This document shows positions 30,747-42,590 of a stretch of 64,000 nucleotides of DNA, in pieces. Made by a program: the position numbers and the translations under genes. How positions within the stretch are numbered: the first letter of the stretch is position 1; every line of letters starts with the position of its first letter. This DNA is from Chitinophagaceae bacterium (GTDB lineage Bacteria; Bacteroidota; Bacteroidia; Chitinophagales; Chitinophagaceae), in contig JADJPV010000002.1 of assembly GCA_016713085.1 (NCBI GenBank), forward strand, positions 496,001-560,000, in the 5' to 3' direction. The notes below the pieces were generated by a model, which was not told where the DNA came from, ran no database searches, and saw nothing but the letters and a program-made list of their open reading frames with translations.

Positions 30747-32309
30747 TTAATTACCTGCAGGCTTCGGCATTTCTTTTCTTGGTAATTTTTCGTCACGCTG
30801 TGCTGTGTTGTAAACAAAAGATGCAACGATGATGGCCATTTGTTTCAGATCATCTGCAATAAGATGATCATAATTATCCATGGTTGTATGATGTGTACGT
30901 GTATTGTAATCAATATCATCCTGTATAAACTGAAAACCCGGAATTCCCAATTCATTAAAAGAAATATGATCTGTACCCCCGGTATTCTGTAATGTAGTTG
31001 TAGTGGCTCCCATACTGCTGAATGGCTCCAGCCATTTTCCAAAAATGGTTTGAACAGCTGTGTTGCCTTCTAAATAAACACCTCTTATTTTTCCGGTACC
31101 ATTATCAATATTGTAATAGGCAGATATTTTCGATTGCTGCGGTAATACTGATTTTGTTGTTCGGTCTCCCACATTGTTTTTGATCCATCCTCTTGAACCG
31201 AGCAGGCCCTGTTCTTCGCCACTCCATAATGCAATACGGATGGTACGTTTTGGCTGAAGATTCAATGCTTTGAAAATCCGCATTACTTCCATCATCACGG
31301 CACTGCCCGCTGCATTATCAGTAGCACCGGTTGCACCCTGCCAGCTGTCTAAATGTGCACCAATCATTACAATTTCATCTTTCAGTTTTGGATCAGTTCC
31401 TTTTATTTCTCCAATTACATTATAACCTTTTACATCAGTACCAGTAAATTCTGATTGAACATCCAGCTCCATTGTAACAGGAATGCCCTGGTTTACTAAA
31501 CGGGAAATCGTTTGTATATCTTCATAGGCAACAGAAATTTCAAGCATGGAAGGTTTGCCATTGGTAAAATCAACTCTTGATCCTGCGGGGCCCTGTACAA
31601 ACACAGTACCATCATGTGCAAGCGGACTTGTTGTTAAAAAAGCAGCTGCACCTTCATCAGTAATGAGTTGTTTAATGAGTGTATTCAAACGCTGCATTCC
31701 TGCAAAGCGTCCAAAGTTTGCATTGTTTCCACGACCGCCTGCTGCACCCGGAGGCTGTGGTTTAAACTCTGCCATTTTATTCAGTTCTTCTTCTGTATGT
31801 CTTGAAGCATCGGGTTTAAAACTTCTGGTATAAGAATCAGTGCGGTTAATGATTACAATCTTACCTGCGAGTTTTCCTTTGTACTGATCCAGTTCTGTTG
31901 AATCTTTTACATTGATCACAATTACTTCTGCTTTCTGTAAACCCTTTGTGCTGCTGGTCCATGTTTTTGGATAAGCAATGATTGGTTTGTAGTAAGGAGC
32001 CGTCATAGCGATATAACTTTTCTTCAGCTGCCAGCCCCTGCCAAAATCGCCCCATGGTTCAAGGCCTGCTTTATCAATCCCCCATTTTTTTAATTGATCA
32101 ATCGCATAATCTGCTGCCTTGAAATAGCCCGGTGAATTAGTTAAACGTGGACCACACATATCAGTAAAGTGAAACGCAATATCCATTACCTTGGAATTAT
32201 TGGTTCCTTCCTGTATGATTTTGTTGATGATTGCCAGGTCTACTTTTTCTTCCTGGGCTGATGCAGTAATGGTCAATACGACCATCATAAATAGAAGCAG
32301 TTTTCTCAT
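30747..32309 (-). CDS. M28 family zinc aminopeptidase with PA domain
   Basis: Exported metallopeptidase (520 aa) of the carboxypeptidase Q/M28 group. Signal peptide residues 1-18. A PA domain lies in the middle of the N-terminal half (KLAGKIVIIN, GAAAFLTTS). The peptidase core follows: GAHLDSW (first zinc His), TGATDNAAG (bridging Asp), LWSGEEQGLLGS (catalytic Glu pair), YNIDNG and a C-terminal HHTTMDNYD with the last zinc His. Probably trims periplasmic peptides. Terminator directly downstream. Confidence 0.92.
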   Translation of the reverse strand: MRKLLLFMMVVLTITASAQEEKVDLAIINKIIQEGTNNSKVMDIAFHFTDMCGPRLTNSPGYFKAADYAIDQLKKWGIDKAGLEPWGDFGRGWQLKKSYIAMTAPYYKPIIAYPKTWTSSTKGLQKAEVIVINVKDSTELDQYKGKLAGKIVIINRTDSYTRSFKPDASRHTEEELNKMAEFKPQPPGAAGGRGNNANFGRFAGMQRLNTLIKQLITDEGAAAFLTTSPLAHDGTVFVQGPAGSRVDFTNGKPSMLEISVAYEDIQTISRLVNQGIPVTMELDVQSEFTGTDVKGYNVIGEIKGTDPKLKDEIVMIGAHLDSWQGATGATDNAAGSAVMMEVMRIFKALNLQPKRTIRIALWSGEEQGLLGSRGWIKNNVGDRTTKSVLPQQSKISAYYNIDNGTGKIRGVYLEGNTAVQTIFGKWLEPFSSMGATTTTLQNTGGTDHISFNELGIPGFQFIQDDIDYNTRTHHTTMDNYDHLIADDLKQMAIIVASFVYNTAQRDEKLPRKEMPKPAGN

Positions 32310-32468
32310 GTTGTTATTGTTTATGCTGTGAATGATACCGCCCTGCGGCTTTCGTAAGAACTAAAATACTGATATGATACGAAATGTGAACTGCTTTCTT
32401 GGTAACGGCAGTTTTACTTTGTGTACGGCAAGAAAAAGACAGAAGGAAATGATTCTTTATGAAATGCA

Positions 32469-34876
32469 TTATAAGTTATCATCAAACTGCATTTTCTCAG
32501 CTGGTTTTTTTGTACTGCTGTTGCCAAACCTGTAACTGATGCCGATATAGAAAACCCTTGCATCCCTGCTGTTAATAACGGTTTGCTGGAGGTAGGCTGT
32601 ATTTAATGTAACTTTTTGCCGGAGTGTTTTTAATACATCCGACAGGGTTAAAGTAACAGTCAGTTTCTTTTTGAACAGATCCTGTCTTGCTCCCATATTC
32701 ATAACAAAACTCGGGTAAACTTGTCCCTGCGCTGTTTGCCTCGCTGAACGGTAGTTACAACTCAGTTGTAACTGAGTGTTGGGTGTGAAAGTAAACGTTG
32801 AAATAAAATTCGTGCTGAATGTAAAGATTGATTTCTTTTGAGGAATACCCAGATTGGCCGTGTTGATGGTATTATAAAAAATATTGGCACTGAGATTGGC
32901 TGAAAAGAATTTAGCTGTATTGGCTGATGCAATCAATTCCAGTCCGGCCGATTGATCATTCGATAAATTTTCACGGGTAGTAAGTAACACCGAATCATTA
33001 ACCTGTTTTGTGACAGTTGTAAAACCATTGTATTTGTAACGGTAGTAAAGACTTGGTACAAAACTGAAATTTTTTCCCTGCAGCTGATAACCCATTTCAA
33101 CAGAATGAATATACTCCGGCAATAGTTTAGGGTTACCGGCCCTTAAATTCAACGGATCAATGTATTCCGGAAAAGGATTCATATCGTCTCCATCGGGGCG
33201 GTTTACTCTGCGGCTGTAATTTAATTGCAGCTCACCTTTTGTAAGTGCATAAGCAAGGTGAAGGGTAGGATATAGTTGAAAGTAATGATTGTTGATGACA
33301 GAATCTTTGGTTCTTAGATTCACTTTTGTTTTTGCCGTTTCTGCACGAAGACCAACTGAAAAACTGAAGGCGTTGTATGTACGCTGATAAGTGCTGTAAA
33401 AGGCATGTACTGATTCATTATATAAGAAACGGTTACTCCTGAGCACATTGGGAATAAATTTATTCAGCACTGTATCATAATCTTCTACATAAAAATCAAT
33501 ATCCTGCTGAATAAGCGAACCGGCATAACCTGCTTCCAGTTTGCTTTTTTCTGTCAGGGGATTTACATAGTCAACTGTTACCTGTTGATTATTTTCTACC
33601 TGGTTTACCCAGTTATTATCGGGCAGCGATCTTTGGGGAGGGAAGTTGTAAATATTGTTGTAATAATTTTTTTCATCTTCTGCCTGTGAGGAAGCTGTGG
33701 CCTCTACTCTTAACTCATGATCTTCCTGTTTGAAATTATGTTGCCAGTAAACTGTTGCATCATTCTCATATTCAGTTGCAGGTGCATGTCTTGTGCGGTT
33801 AAACTGACTGGTCAGTTGTTTGTTAGTATCATAATAGAATCGCTGAACCAAATCGTTCCTGGTTAAACTGGATGGAACATAACTTGCAGAAACACCGATG
33901 CTGTTTTTTGCATCAATCGTATAATCTAAACCACCTCTCAGAAAATGTGACAGTGGTCTTGCTTTTAATTTACCCCTTTCAGTGTAATAACCCGAAACCT
34001 TACCGGTTGAATCATAATAGGTGCGGTTGAGTTCACTGTAACGGTTCCGTTCATCCTGCCGGATATTATAATTGATAAACGAATTCAGTTTAGCTTTTTT
34101 GTAATTCAGGTTCACACTTCCGTTACTGCGTTCACGGTTGCCGATATTTCCAACAATGGTTCCGGTAATACCTGATGTTGTATTTTTTTTCAATACAATG
34201 TTAATGATGCCTGATGTGCCATCGGGTCTGAATCTTGCAGAAGGATTTGTGATCACTTCAATACGTTCAATTGAACTGGCAGGGATCTGCTGTAATATTT
34301 CGGCCCTGTTTTTCCCCATGAGTGGTGATGGCCTTCCATTGATCAGAATCATTACTTCACCCGAGCCACGGAGGCTTACATTTCCTTCAATATCCACTTT
34401 CAACCGAAGGAACATTTTTCAGTATATCACTGGCCGAACCTGATTTACTCATTAAATCCTGGCTAACCTGGTATACTTTCCTGTCGATGGAAGTATTGAT
34501 CATTTGTTTTTTGCCGGAAACAACCACTTCATTTAATTCTGTTGCACGGCTGCTGAGTTCGATGATCCCTAATTGAATATCTGTTTGTTCACCGGTAATG
34601 GTTATACGCTTTGTTTCCGGAACAGCATATCCTATATAACTGTATTTGATGATATAAGTACCGGGTAAAATATCTGTCAGTGTGAATTTTCCTTTTTATC
34701 TGTGATGGTTCCTTTCACAGAAGAGCTGTCTTTACGTTAAGGAGTGCCACCGAAACAAATTGAATCGGTTGCTGAGAAATCTTATCAACAACAGTTCCAT
34801 TGATTATTCTGCTGTTCTTTTGCGAAAATAGCGGAGAGATAAAAAAAAGCAAAACTGATAATAGAAAGTACTTCAT
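32469..34876 (-). CDS. TonB-dependent outer-membrane receptor (OMP_b-brl_3 type), frameshifted
   Basis: Outer-membrane beta-barrel with a carboxypeptidase-regulatory-like N-terminal domain, a plug, and a long C-terminal barrel ending in YIGISYRFGN plus a tail. The ATG at 34876 gives a signal peptide (MKYFLLSVLLFFISPLFSQ). Three lesions break the N-terminal third: one base short near 34732, one base short near 34697 and one base extra at 34398-34400. Repaired text reads NGTVVDKISQQPIQFVSV, PGTYIIKYSYIGY, ELNEVVVSGKKQM and SASDILKNVPSVEVDIEGNV, all typical of the family. Plug motif RGSGEVMILINGRPSPL is intact. Substrate unknown; no SusD partner adjacent. Confidence 0.87.
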
Positions 34877-34947
34877 GTTGCATGATCGGGAATCGCAAAG
34901 GTAAGAAGAGGTTGCGGCAAGAAGTGAAGAATCTTGTTCTATGAAAT

Positions 34948-36633
34948 TTATTCTATTCCCTGTAGAAGGATTTGCCGGGCAGAATAAACCACTCTTGGCT
35001 TACTTGTACCCGTGTACTCGATTATCAGCACCTGCCGTTCATTCACAATTCTGTTTTCCTTTTCAAATACTGCATAATCAAAATTGATAGGGATCACGGT
35101 ATACCTGAATTTATGATGCGAAAGATTCAGCTTTTCAAGTAAAGCAAACTTCTCTTTTTTCTCCAGCTCCTGTACAAAAAGAACGGCGGGTTTTATTTTA
35201 TGCTGCAGATAATAATCAATGGCCATCAGTTGAAGCACAACGGGATCATTGCTGTACTGTTCCTGTATAAAGCCGTGGACAATGGTATAAATATCCATGG
35301 AAGAATAGGAGTAGAAACTGCTTCGCTGTTCAAAATATTTACCCAGCTCCAGTAAAAAATCAAATACACTGTGCTGAGCTGTAACATACATTAGTGTTTG
35401 TACCAGTCTTTTTTTGTTCCAGTAAATTTCCAATGCATGCTCCAGCTTTACAATATCTGCCAGTTCCTGTTCAGATAAATAATTGCTTTTAATGATCTGG
35501 TAAGGTGCCAGTTCATCAAACACATAACCGTAGTTTAAGTATTTATCTCTTACAGGAGTACCTTTTAGAAACTTTAAAAAACCCAGCTGCAGTTCAGGTG
35601 CAAAGAGTTTAAACACTTCTTCAAAGCTGTGTTTATTATCGTCCCAGTAATCAAGCGGTAGACCAACAATTAAATCCAAATGCATTTCCACATAATCTTT
35701 CAGTTGAAGGATGACCTCTTTTGTTTTTTCAAAACTCTGTTTGCGGCTTACTTCTAAATTAGCTTTCTGGTTTACTGTTTGAATCCCGATTTCAAAACGA
35801 AACAATCCTTTAGGCACTTTGTCCTTGATGAACTGGATAATAGCCGGATGAAGTATATCGGCTGTTATTTCAAACTGAAATACATTTTCAGGCTGAGCAT
35901 GATCTAGTATGAACTGAAAAATTTCCAGTGTAAAATCCTTCTTTACATTAAAAGTTCGGTCAAGGAATTTTATCACCCTTCCATGTGTCATTAAAAACAG
36001 CAAATTGCTTTTGATATGTTCCATGGGAAGATAACGAACCCGGTTATCTAAACTGGCTAAACAAAATTCACACTTGTAAGGGCAGCCTCTTGATGTTTCA
36101 ATATACAATACACGGTTGCGTAAAGTAGTTACATCGTCATTCTGGTAAGGATTGGTACCAGCGTATAATTCTAAATCGAAATTGATGGCATTGCTGTGAT
36201 ATATTAATTCTCCATTTACTTTGGAAGCAATATTGGCAATATTGTTTACCTGCGGATACTGCTGCAGAAATTTGGCAAAAGGTATTTCGCCTTCACCGGT
36301 AATAATAAAATCGATGTTGGGCAACTGAATAACATCCTGCCAGTCGTAGGTAACTTCCGGTCCGCCCAGCAAAATCTTTGTATCAGGATTGATTTCTTTA
36401 ATCAGTCTGGCAACTTCCAGGGTTTGGGTAATATTCCAGATATAACAGCTGAAGCAAACCACTTCAAACTGGCTGCAGTAACTGGCGATGATGAGTTTAT
36501 CTTCTTTAATGGCAAATTCTTTCCAGGATAAACGGTCATCGGTTTTGTTGAGTTCGTACAGCAGCCGTATAGCCAGGTTCATGTGAATGTACTTGGCGTT
36601 GAGGGTGGTTAATAAAATGCTCTGCTGCTGCAT
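34948..36633 (-). CDS. B12-binding domain radical SAM protein (DUF4080 C-terminus)
   Basis: Cytosolic radical SAM enzyme of 561 residues. The N-terminal cobalamin-binding-like Rossmann domain has ILLGGPEVTYDW; the radical SAM core has the CxxxCxxC cluster motif ETSRGCPYKCEFCLASL at about residues 184-195. A DUF4080-type C-terminal domain follows. Members are generally of unknown substrate and often act on lipids or cell-wall sugars by family context. It stands alone, 72 bases upstream of nothing recognisable as a partner. Confidence 0.88.
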   Translation of the reverse strand: MQQQSILLTTLNAKYIHMNLAIRLLYELNKTDDRLSWKEFAIKEDKLIIASYCSQFEVVCFSCYIWNITQTLEVARLIKEINPDTKILLGGPEVTYDWQDVIQLPNIDFIITGEGEIPFAKFLQQYPQVNNIANIASKVNGELIYHSNAINFDLELYAGTNPYQNDDVTTLRNRVLYIETSRGCPYKCEFCLASLDNRVRYLPMEHIKSNLLFLMTHGRVIKFLDRTFNVKKDFTLEIFQFILDHAQPENVFQFEITADILHPAIIQFIKDKVPKGLFRFEIGIQTVNQKANLEVSRKQSFEKTKEVILQLKDYVEMHLDLIVGLPLDYWDDNKHSFEEVFKLFAPELQLGFLKFLKGTPVRDKYLNYGYVFDELAPYQIIKSNYLSEQELADIVKLEHALEIYWNKKRLVQTLMYVTAQHSVFDFLLELGKYFEQRSSFYSYSSMDIYTIVHGFIQEQYSNDPVVLQLMAIDYYLQHKIKPAVLFVQELEKKEKFALLEKLNLSHHKFRYTVIPINFDYAVFEKENRIVNERQVLIIEYTGTSKPRVVYSARQILLQGIE

Positions 36634-36687
36634 AATACTGCAATGGTAATTATTTTATGCAAGCTTTCGAAGATCAGCAGGGATTAA

Positions 36688-37401
36688 TTAAAGCGCAGCA
36701 AACTTATCCATCAGTTTTCGCCATGGCTCCCACAAATGAATGTAGTTGAGCAACAGGTTTTGCAGCAAAGCACAAACAAATGCAACAGCATAAGGTATTT
36801 GTATTTTCCCACGGCGGTAATCATCGATCAGTAAAAGGATGATGACAAATTCCAGTATATAATAGGATGTGTTGAGTACCGCATCAAAACTTGTAAACAC
36901 AGGAAACAAACCGAGTAATCTTGCCAATCCCGGAGGTATAAGCACCAGTACAGTAGCTGCCATATAACGGGGATGCAGCTGAATATTTTTCCGGTGAACA
37001 ATGGCCAGTATATAGAAGATGGTGAACTGGATCATGTAAAAGAAATCAAGAAAGGAAAGTTTGTAGGTAACAAGCGGAGGATAGTTGTCCTGGCTGTTGA
37101 GCATGATATAAACCATTCTTAATCCGCCAATGAGCAGCAGTGGTACAAGAACAAATGACATTTTTCCCAGCTTCCTGTGCAGACTTATATTACTGCGGCT
37201 GTACAGAAAGGGTTGCACAATCAGCAACAGCAGCCAGAGAGTGGCACTGATACCATGCAGGTGGTGCGACAGGTCTGTTTGCTGAAGTTTACTGAAGAAT
37301 GATTGAAAGAAGCCTGCAAAGATTACAGCTGCCGCAAGTGTCATCCATAGCCAGGCTTTTGGATATAAACGAACAGTGTTAACTGAATTGGTCATATGCA
37401 T
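36688..37401 (-). CDS. Multi-pass membrane protein with conserved His (paralogue of the gene at 44275)
   Basis: About six to seven hydrophobic segments in 237 residues; no signal peptide cleavage site seen. Two His-containing stretches stand out: HHLHGISATLWLLLLIVQP followed by SLHRKLG, and HRKNIQLHPRYMAATVL with IPPGLARLLG. The same pattern occurs in the protein at 44275 (HIHYWTG, LILQP, QHRTNG; HRKNLEQHAWWLITTVF, PALGRG), so both belong to one family. Paired His on helices may bind haem or a metal, but this is inference. Start may be 37395 instead. Confidence 0.7.
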   Translation of the reverse strand: MHMTNSVNTVRLYPKAWLWMTLAAAVIFAGFFQSFFSKLQQTDLSHHLHGISATLWLLLLIVQPFLYSRSNISLHRKLGKMSFVLVPLLLIGGLRMVYIMLNSQDNYPPLVTYKLSFLDFFYMIQFTIFYILAIVHRKNIQLHPRYMAATVLVLIPPGLARLLGLFPVFTSFDAVLNTSYYILEFVIILLLIDDYRRGKIQIPYAVAFVCALLQNLLLNYIHLWEPWRKLMDKFAAL

Positions 37402-37553
37402 TTACTTTCTGTCAAGATAGAAAAAAAGGAACAGGAAAGAAATTCAGGGAAGGATTGTTTTTCAGAAACCTCAACAATCAAAGAGTATAGAAGAAGCGTA
37501 GCTTTTTTCTGCTTACCAAATATGGTTTATATTACGATTCTAAAACCAACTCC

Positions 37554-40500
37554 ATGCACAGGTATTTTTTCTTTGCAATCTTGTTCTCTGTTCAGTTCAC
37601 AGCATTCGCCCAGGTAAAAACAGATACAGTAAAAACGGATAATAACTCTGCTTTCAAACCACTGAAATGGCGCTCCATCGGACCTTTCCGTGGTGGACGT
37701 TCCGTTACAGCAACAGGTGTGGTGGGTGATATCACAACCTACTATATGGGTACAACAGGTGGCGGTCTGTGGAAAACAGATGATATGGGTCTCAGCTGGA
37801 ATAATATTTCAGATGGTTATTTTAAAACAGGATCAGTAGGTGCAGTAGCAGTTGCAGAAAATGATGTGAATGTGGTTTATGTTGGTATGGGTGAGCATGC
37901 AGTACGTGGTGTAATGACGCATCATGGTGATGGTGTGTATAAATCAACTGATGCAGGAAAGAGTTTTAAGAAAATGGGACTGGATGCAACACAGCATATT
38001 TCAAGAATAGTCATTCATCCAAAAGATGCCAATACAGTTTTGGTAGCTGCACAGGGAGCATTGTACAGCAAATCAAAAGAACGTGGAATTTATAAATCAA
38101 CTGATGCTGGTGTAACATGGAAAAATGTGCTGTATGTAAATGAGCAAACAGGTTGTGTGGAGTTAAGTATGGACATGAACAATCCACGCATTCTGTATAC
38201 TGCTATGTGGGAGCATGGACGCAAACCCTGGCAGGTGATCAGTGGTGGCCCCGGCAGCGGTTTATATAAATCAACTGATGGTGGAGATACCTGGGATAAA
38301 ATGACTGCAGGACTGCCAGCAGAAATGGGCAAGATGTCCATTGCTGTTTGCCGCTCCAACTCAGAAAAAGTATATGCACTCATTGAAAGCGACAGTGAAA
38401 AGGAAACCGGAGGTTTGTTTGTAAGCAATAATGCAGGCAAGAGCTGGTCGCTGGTTACCAATGATCACCGTCTTATACAGCGTGCATGGTATTATATTGA
38501 ATTGTTTATTGATCCGCTCAACGATCAAACCATTTATGTATTGAGTGCACCGGCACTGCGTTCAAAAGATGGCGGTAAAACATGGGAGAATTTAAGTGGT
38601 ACACATGGCGACTATCATGATCTATGGATCAATCCACGCAACTCAAAGAATATGATTATTGCCAATGATGGCGGTGCTGCTGTCTCTGTTAATTCAGGTG
38701 CAACGTGGAGTACACAAAGTAATATGCCTACTGCACAATTCTATCGTATCAATGTAGATAACCAGTTTCCTTACAGAATTTATGCAGGACAGCAGGATAA
38801 TACTTCAGTTTCCATTGCACACAGAGAATTAGGTGGTGGCGGTATTAGTCCCGCCAGCTGGACCTATTCTGCAGGAGGTGAAAGTGCTTTCTTAGCGTTT
38901 AACCCTGACGATCCCCGTTATGTAATGGGTGGAAGTTACCAGGGCACTATTGAACTGCTCGATACAAAATCAAGTGCTGCCACTAATGTTATGCCTGCAC
39001 CCATTCAATATCTCGGTCGTGATGCAAAGGATATGAAATACCGTTACAACTGGAATGCGCCTATCATTTACAGCAAACATGAACCGAATGTATTTTATCA
39101 CGGCTCACAATATTTGCTGAAGACAACTGATATGGGTAAAACATGGAAAGAGGTTTCGCCTGATCTTACCCGTAATGAAAAAGATAAACAGGGAAGGCCA
39201 GGCGTTCCTTATACCAATGAAGCTGTAGGTGCAGAAAATTATGGTACCCTCGCTTATGTAATGGAATCTCCATTGGAGAAAGGCGTTATCTGGACAGGCA
39301 GCGATGATGGGTTTGTTTACATTACACAGGATAATGGTGCAAGCTGGAAAAATGTAACACCTGCCGGTTTACAGGAATGTTTAATCAATGCCATTGAAGT
39401 ATCGCCGCATGATAAAGCAACCGCTTATATTGCCACTACACGTTACAAGTTTAATGATCATACTCCCGGTTTGTACAAAAACAACCGATTACGGTAAAAC
39501 ATGGACGAAGATCAATAATGGAATTCCCAGCAATGCATTTACAAGAGTTGTACGTGAAGATGATGTACGGAAAGATTTATTGTTTGCAGGTACAGAACTT
39601 GGCTTATTTATTTCATGGGATGGAGGAAAGCAATGGAGCCCGTTTCAATTAAACCTGCCCATTACACCTATCACCGATTTACGGATTCATAAAGGTGATT
39701 TAATTGCAGCTACATCGGGTCGCAGTTTCTGGATACTGGATGATCTTGGTTTACTGCGTCAGTATAAAAAAGAACAGGCTGATTTTGTTTTGTACCAACC
39801 CGAAAATGCATACATAGTGAATGGATACAGTGAAATGAATCAACCAAACCCCGGAGGTACAAATCGCTTTCGTGGAGTGAATCCATCATCGGGAGTAGTG
39901 ATCTATTACAATCTTCCTCAAACAAAAGCAGGTGATCAACTTCAATTGGAAATAAAAGATGCGGCAGGAAAACTTGTACGTATCATCAGTTCAAAAGCCG
40001 ACAGTACTTATATTGGTTATGACGGCGGCCCCGGTCCTGAACCCGTATTGGGTAAACAAAAAGGATTGAACCGGTTTGTATGGGATATGCGTACTGCAAC
40101 CATGCCCGGTGTTCCGAATGCTTATATTGAAAGCAGTTATTCCGGTCATAAAGTACCACACGGAACGTATACAGTAACAATCAAACTGGGAGAGCAGCAG
40201 CAAACAACCAAAGCAGTGATTGTGCCGAACCCATTGTATCAAACAACTGCCGCCACTTATGCAGAATATGATCAGTTAATGACTGCCATGGAAAAAGAAG
40301 TAACGGTGATGCATGAACTGGTAAACAGTTTCTATGCAAAACAGCTGCAGCTGGCAGACCTGCTGAAATCATTACCTGCCGGTACAAAGTATGATGCTAT
40401 CCGCAAGGAAGGCAATGCATTGCTGCAGCAAATGAAAACATGGGATGGAGATATGATTCAGCGTAAATCAAAAGCTTATGATGATGTAGAGAATTTCCCG

Positions 40501-40704
40501 AATAAGTTTACTGCTAATTATATGTTCCTGGTAAATCAGACAGAGAGTGATATTCCAAGAGTGAATCAACCGAATCTTGATTTGAAAAAGCAACTCGATG
40601 CAGAATGGACAACCTTAAAGCAAAGGGCCAATGAACTGGAAACAAAACTTACTTCCTTGAATAAATTATTGATGGAAGCTGGTGTGGGGCCGGTGTGGAA
40701 ATAG
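37554..40704 (+). CDS. Large secreted Asp-box/VPS10-like repeat protein (frameshifted)
   Basis: Exported protein of about 1050 residues. Signal peptide residues 1-20 (FTAFAQ). The body contains about nine Asp-box (BNR) repeats of the SxDxGxxW type, such as KSTDAGKSFKKM, STDAGVTWKNV, KSTDGGDTWDKM, SKDGGKTWENL, TTDMGKTWKEV and TTDYGKTWTKI, forming a beta-propeller related to VPS10/sialidase-like folds. The C-terminal 350 residues hold a beta-sandwich and a coiled-coil end. The A-run at 39477-39481 has one base too many; removing it joins LYK to TTDYGKTW. Catalytic activity is doubtful; binding or a photosystem-assembly-like role cannot be excluded. Confidence 0.85.
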
Positions 40705-40742
40705 CCGGTAGTGTTGAGTAGTTAGTTGATAGTAATGAAACC

Positions 40743-40768
40743 CCGACAGAGGTTGTTAACCCTGTCGG
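40743..40768. terminator. Hairpin after the VPS10-like gene
   Basis: CCGACAG(A)GGTT pairs with AACCCTGTCGG around a 3-base loop, 11 bp with one bulge. No T-tract follows, so it may instead be one of the palindromic repeats of this genome. Confidence 0.5.
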
Positions 40769-40976
40769 CGGTTGATTATAAATGAAGGATGTCACGATGG
40801 GGCAGGATTGATTAAATTAAAATTCATTGCGAAAGCTATTGTTGTTGTTGATCCTCATGGCTATTTATTTGCAAATACCAACTCGCCCGGAAAAAGAGGA
40901 TTAGAATAGTTCGGTTTTCGTTTTAAAATGATAACTTATACAATTCAAATAAATACTCAATAATAAAATTGCCATC

Positions 40977-42150
40977 ATGAGTCCATCCAATTCAAACCGC
41001 CGTAAGTTTTTAAAGAATGCATCTCTTTTATCAGGTATCTATTTATTGTCAGGAGTTCCAGATACAGTCAGGTCAGAAACCATCATTCAACCCAAAACAA
41101 AACCTGTTGGTGCAAACAGAATAAAGTTTGCGGTGATTAGTATTAATCATCCGCATAGTTATGGAATGACGGATGCCATTAAGCGTGGCGGTGGAGAGCT
41201 GGTTGCTTTCTATGCCAAGGAGCCTGATCTTGCTGCTGCCTATGCAAAATCTTATCCCGAAGCGAAACTGGCAAAAAGCGAAACTGAAATTTTAGAAGAT
41301 CCTGCTGTTCAATTGATATTAAGTTCAGGCATACCCGATGAACGGGCACCTTTAGGTATCCGTGTTATGCAGCATGGCAAAGATTATTTAGTTGATAAAC
41401 CCGGCATCATTACTTTACAGCAGTTAGCTGCAGTTAAAAAAGTGCAGCAGGAAACAAAACGGATTTATTCCATCATGTACAGTGAGCGTTTAGAAAACAA
41501 GGCCAGAAAAAGCAAGCCAGTTAGTGAAAGCCGGAGCAATAGGCCAGGTAATACAAACCGTTAATTTAGCACCACACAGAATTAATAACAGTATTGGTAA
41601 AACCGGTTTGGCTGTAAGGCCCGATTGGTTCTGGGATAAAAAAAGATACGGCGGAATTCTAACCGATATTGGATCGCATCAATTTGATCAGTATCTCCAT
41701 TTCACCAGTACCACCGAAGCCAAAGTATTGGTTTCACAAACAGGGAATATTCATCATCCAGAGGCACCTTTATTTGAAGATTTTGGAGATGTAATGTTAA
41801 CCGGAAATGGGGGCACAGGTTATATACGAGTTGACTGGTTTACCCCAGATGGTTTAGATACATGGGGTGATGGACGGTTAACCATTTTAGGTACCGATGG
41901 TTTTATTGAAGTACGGAAAAATACAAATATTGCTTCAGGAGTGAAGGGCGGAAATCATTTGTATATGGCCAATAAAAAAGAGATGATTCATATCGATTGT
42001 AATAATGAAACATTGCCTTTTGGTCCTTTATTCGTTGACGATGTGCTGAACAGAACTGAAACTGCCATGTCGCAAAAGCATTGTTTCCTCGCTACTGAGT
42101 TAGCATTAATAGCACAGAAGAAAGCGAAGCCGCTGAATTTAAAAAAGTAA
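40977..42150 (+). CDS. Gfo/Idh/MocA-family oxidoreductase with export signal (frameshifted)
   Basis: Exported NAD(P)-dependent oxidoreductase. The N-terminus has an RRKFLKNASLLSG stretch like a twin-arginine (Tat) signal. Rossmann fold: KFAVISINHPHSYG; catalytic DKPGIITLQQL in place of the usual EKP. C-terminal domain: GGILTDIGSHQFDQYL, LFVDDVLNRTE. The five-A run at 41507-41511 has one base too many; removing it joins ENKAR-KASQLVKAGAIGQVI. A strong hairpin terminator follows. It is a second, divergent member besides the one at 7331. Confidence 0.85.
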
Positions 42151-42180
42151 TACAGGAGCTTACCGGTAATCATTCATTCA

Positions 42181-42213
42181 AAAAGGGATTCTCAGAAATT
42201 GAGAATCCCTTTT
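42181..42213 (+). terminator. Terminator after the second Gfo/Idh gene
   Basis: A 14-bp perfect stem AAAAGGGATTCTCA / TGAGAATCCCTTTT with a 5-base loop, 31 bases past the stop codon. Confidence 0.88.
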
Positions 42214-42216
42214 AGT

Positions 42217-42590
42217 TATACGGCGAGGTCCCTTGCAGGAGTCCCGCATGTGAAAAAACACAGCTTTGCAATAGCTTCCTGATAAACAGGAGACTCCTGA
42301 CGGAGTCAGCAGGCATTTGTACTATTTTTTCTATAAAGAGGATGCCCCGATGGGGCAGGAGACATGAAATTGAAAATGATTTTGCCTTTTGTAAGCAATC
42401 AATAATGGCAGAGATTGAAAGCTCCGGAGGAGCAATCTGTTTATAGGAGTATAATAAAGGGAATACAGCTCTGTAAGAGCTTCCTTTTTCTTCTCAACAA
42501 ACGCCTCCTGGAAGGGTTGCGTAAAGGAGTAGTCTCCTGATTATACGGCGAGTCCCTTAGAGGAGACCCGCCTGAGAAAAATGCCGCTTA
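42217..42590. repeat. Array of short palindromic repeats
   Basis: No gene. The stretch starts and ends with near-copies of the same unit (42217-42246 and 42541-42570: TTATACGGCGAG, TCCCTT, AGGAG, CCCGC in order). Between them sit four perfect hairpins with 5-6 bp stems and 3-4 base loops: GACTCC/GGAGTC at 42292-42307, GCCCC/GGGGC at 42344-42356, GCTCC/GGAGC at 42421-42433, and AGCTCT/AGAGCT at 42467-42481. The hairpin with its GGATGxCxCGATGGGGCAGGA context also occurs at about 40787-40807. Confidence 0.7.
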
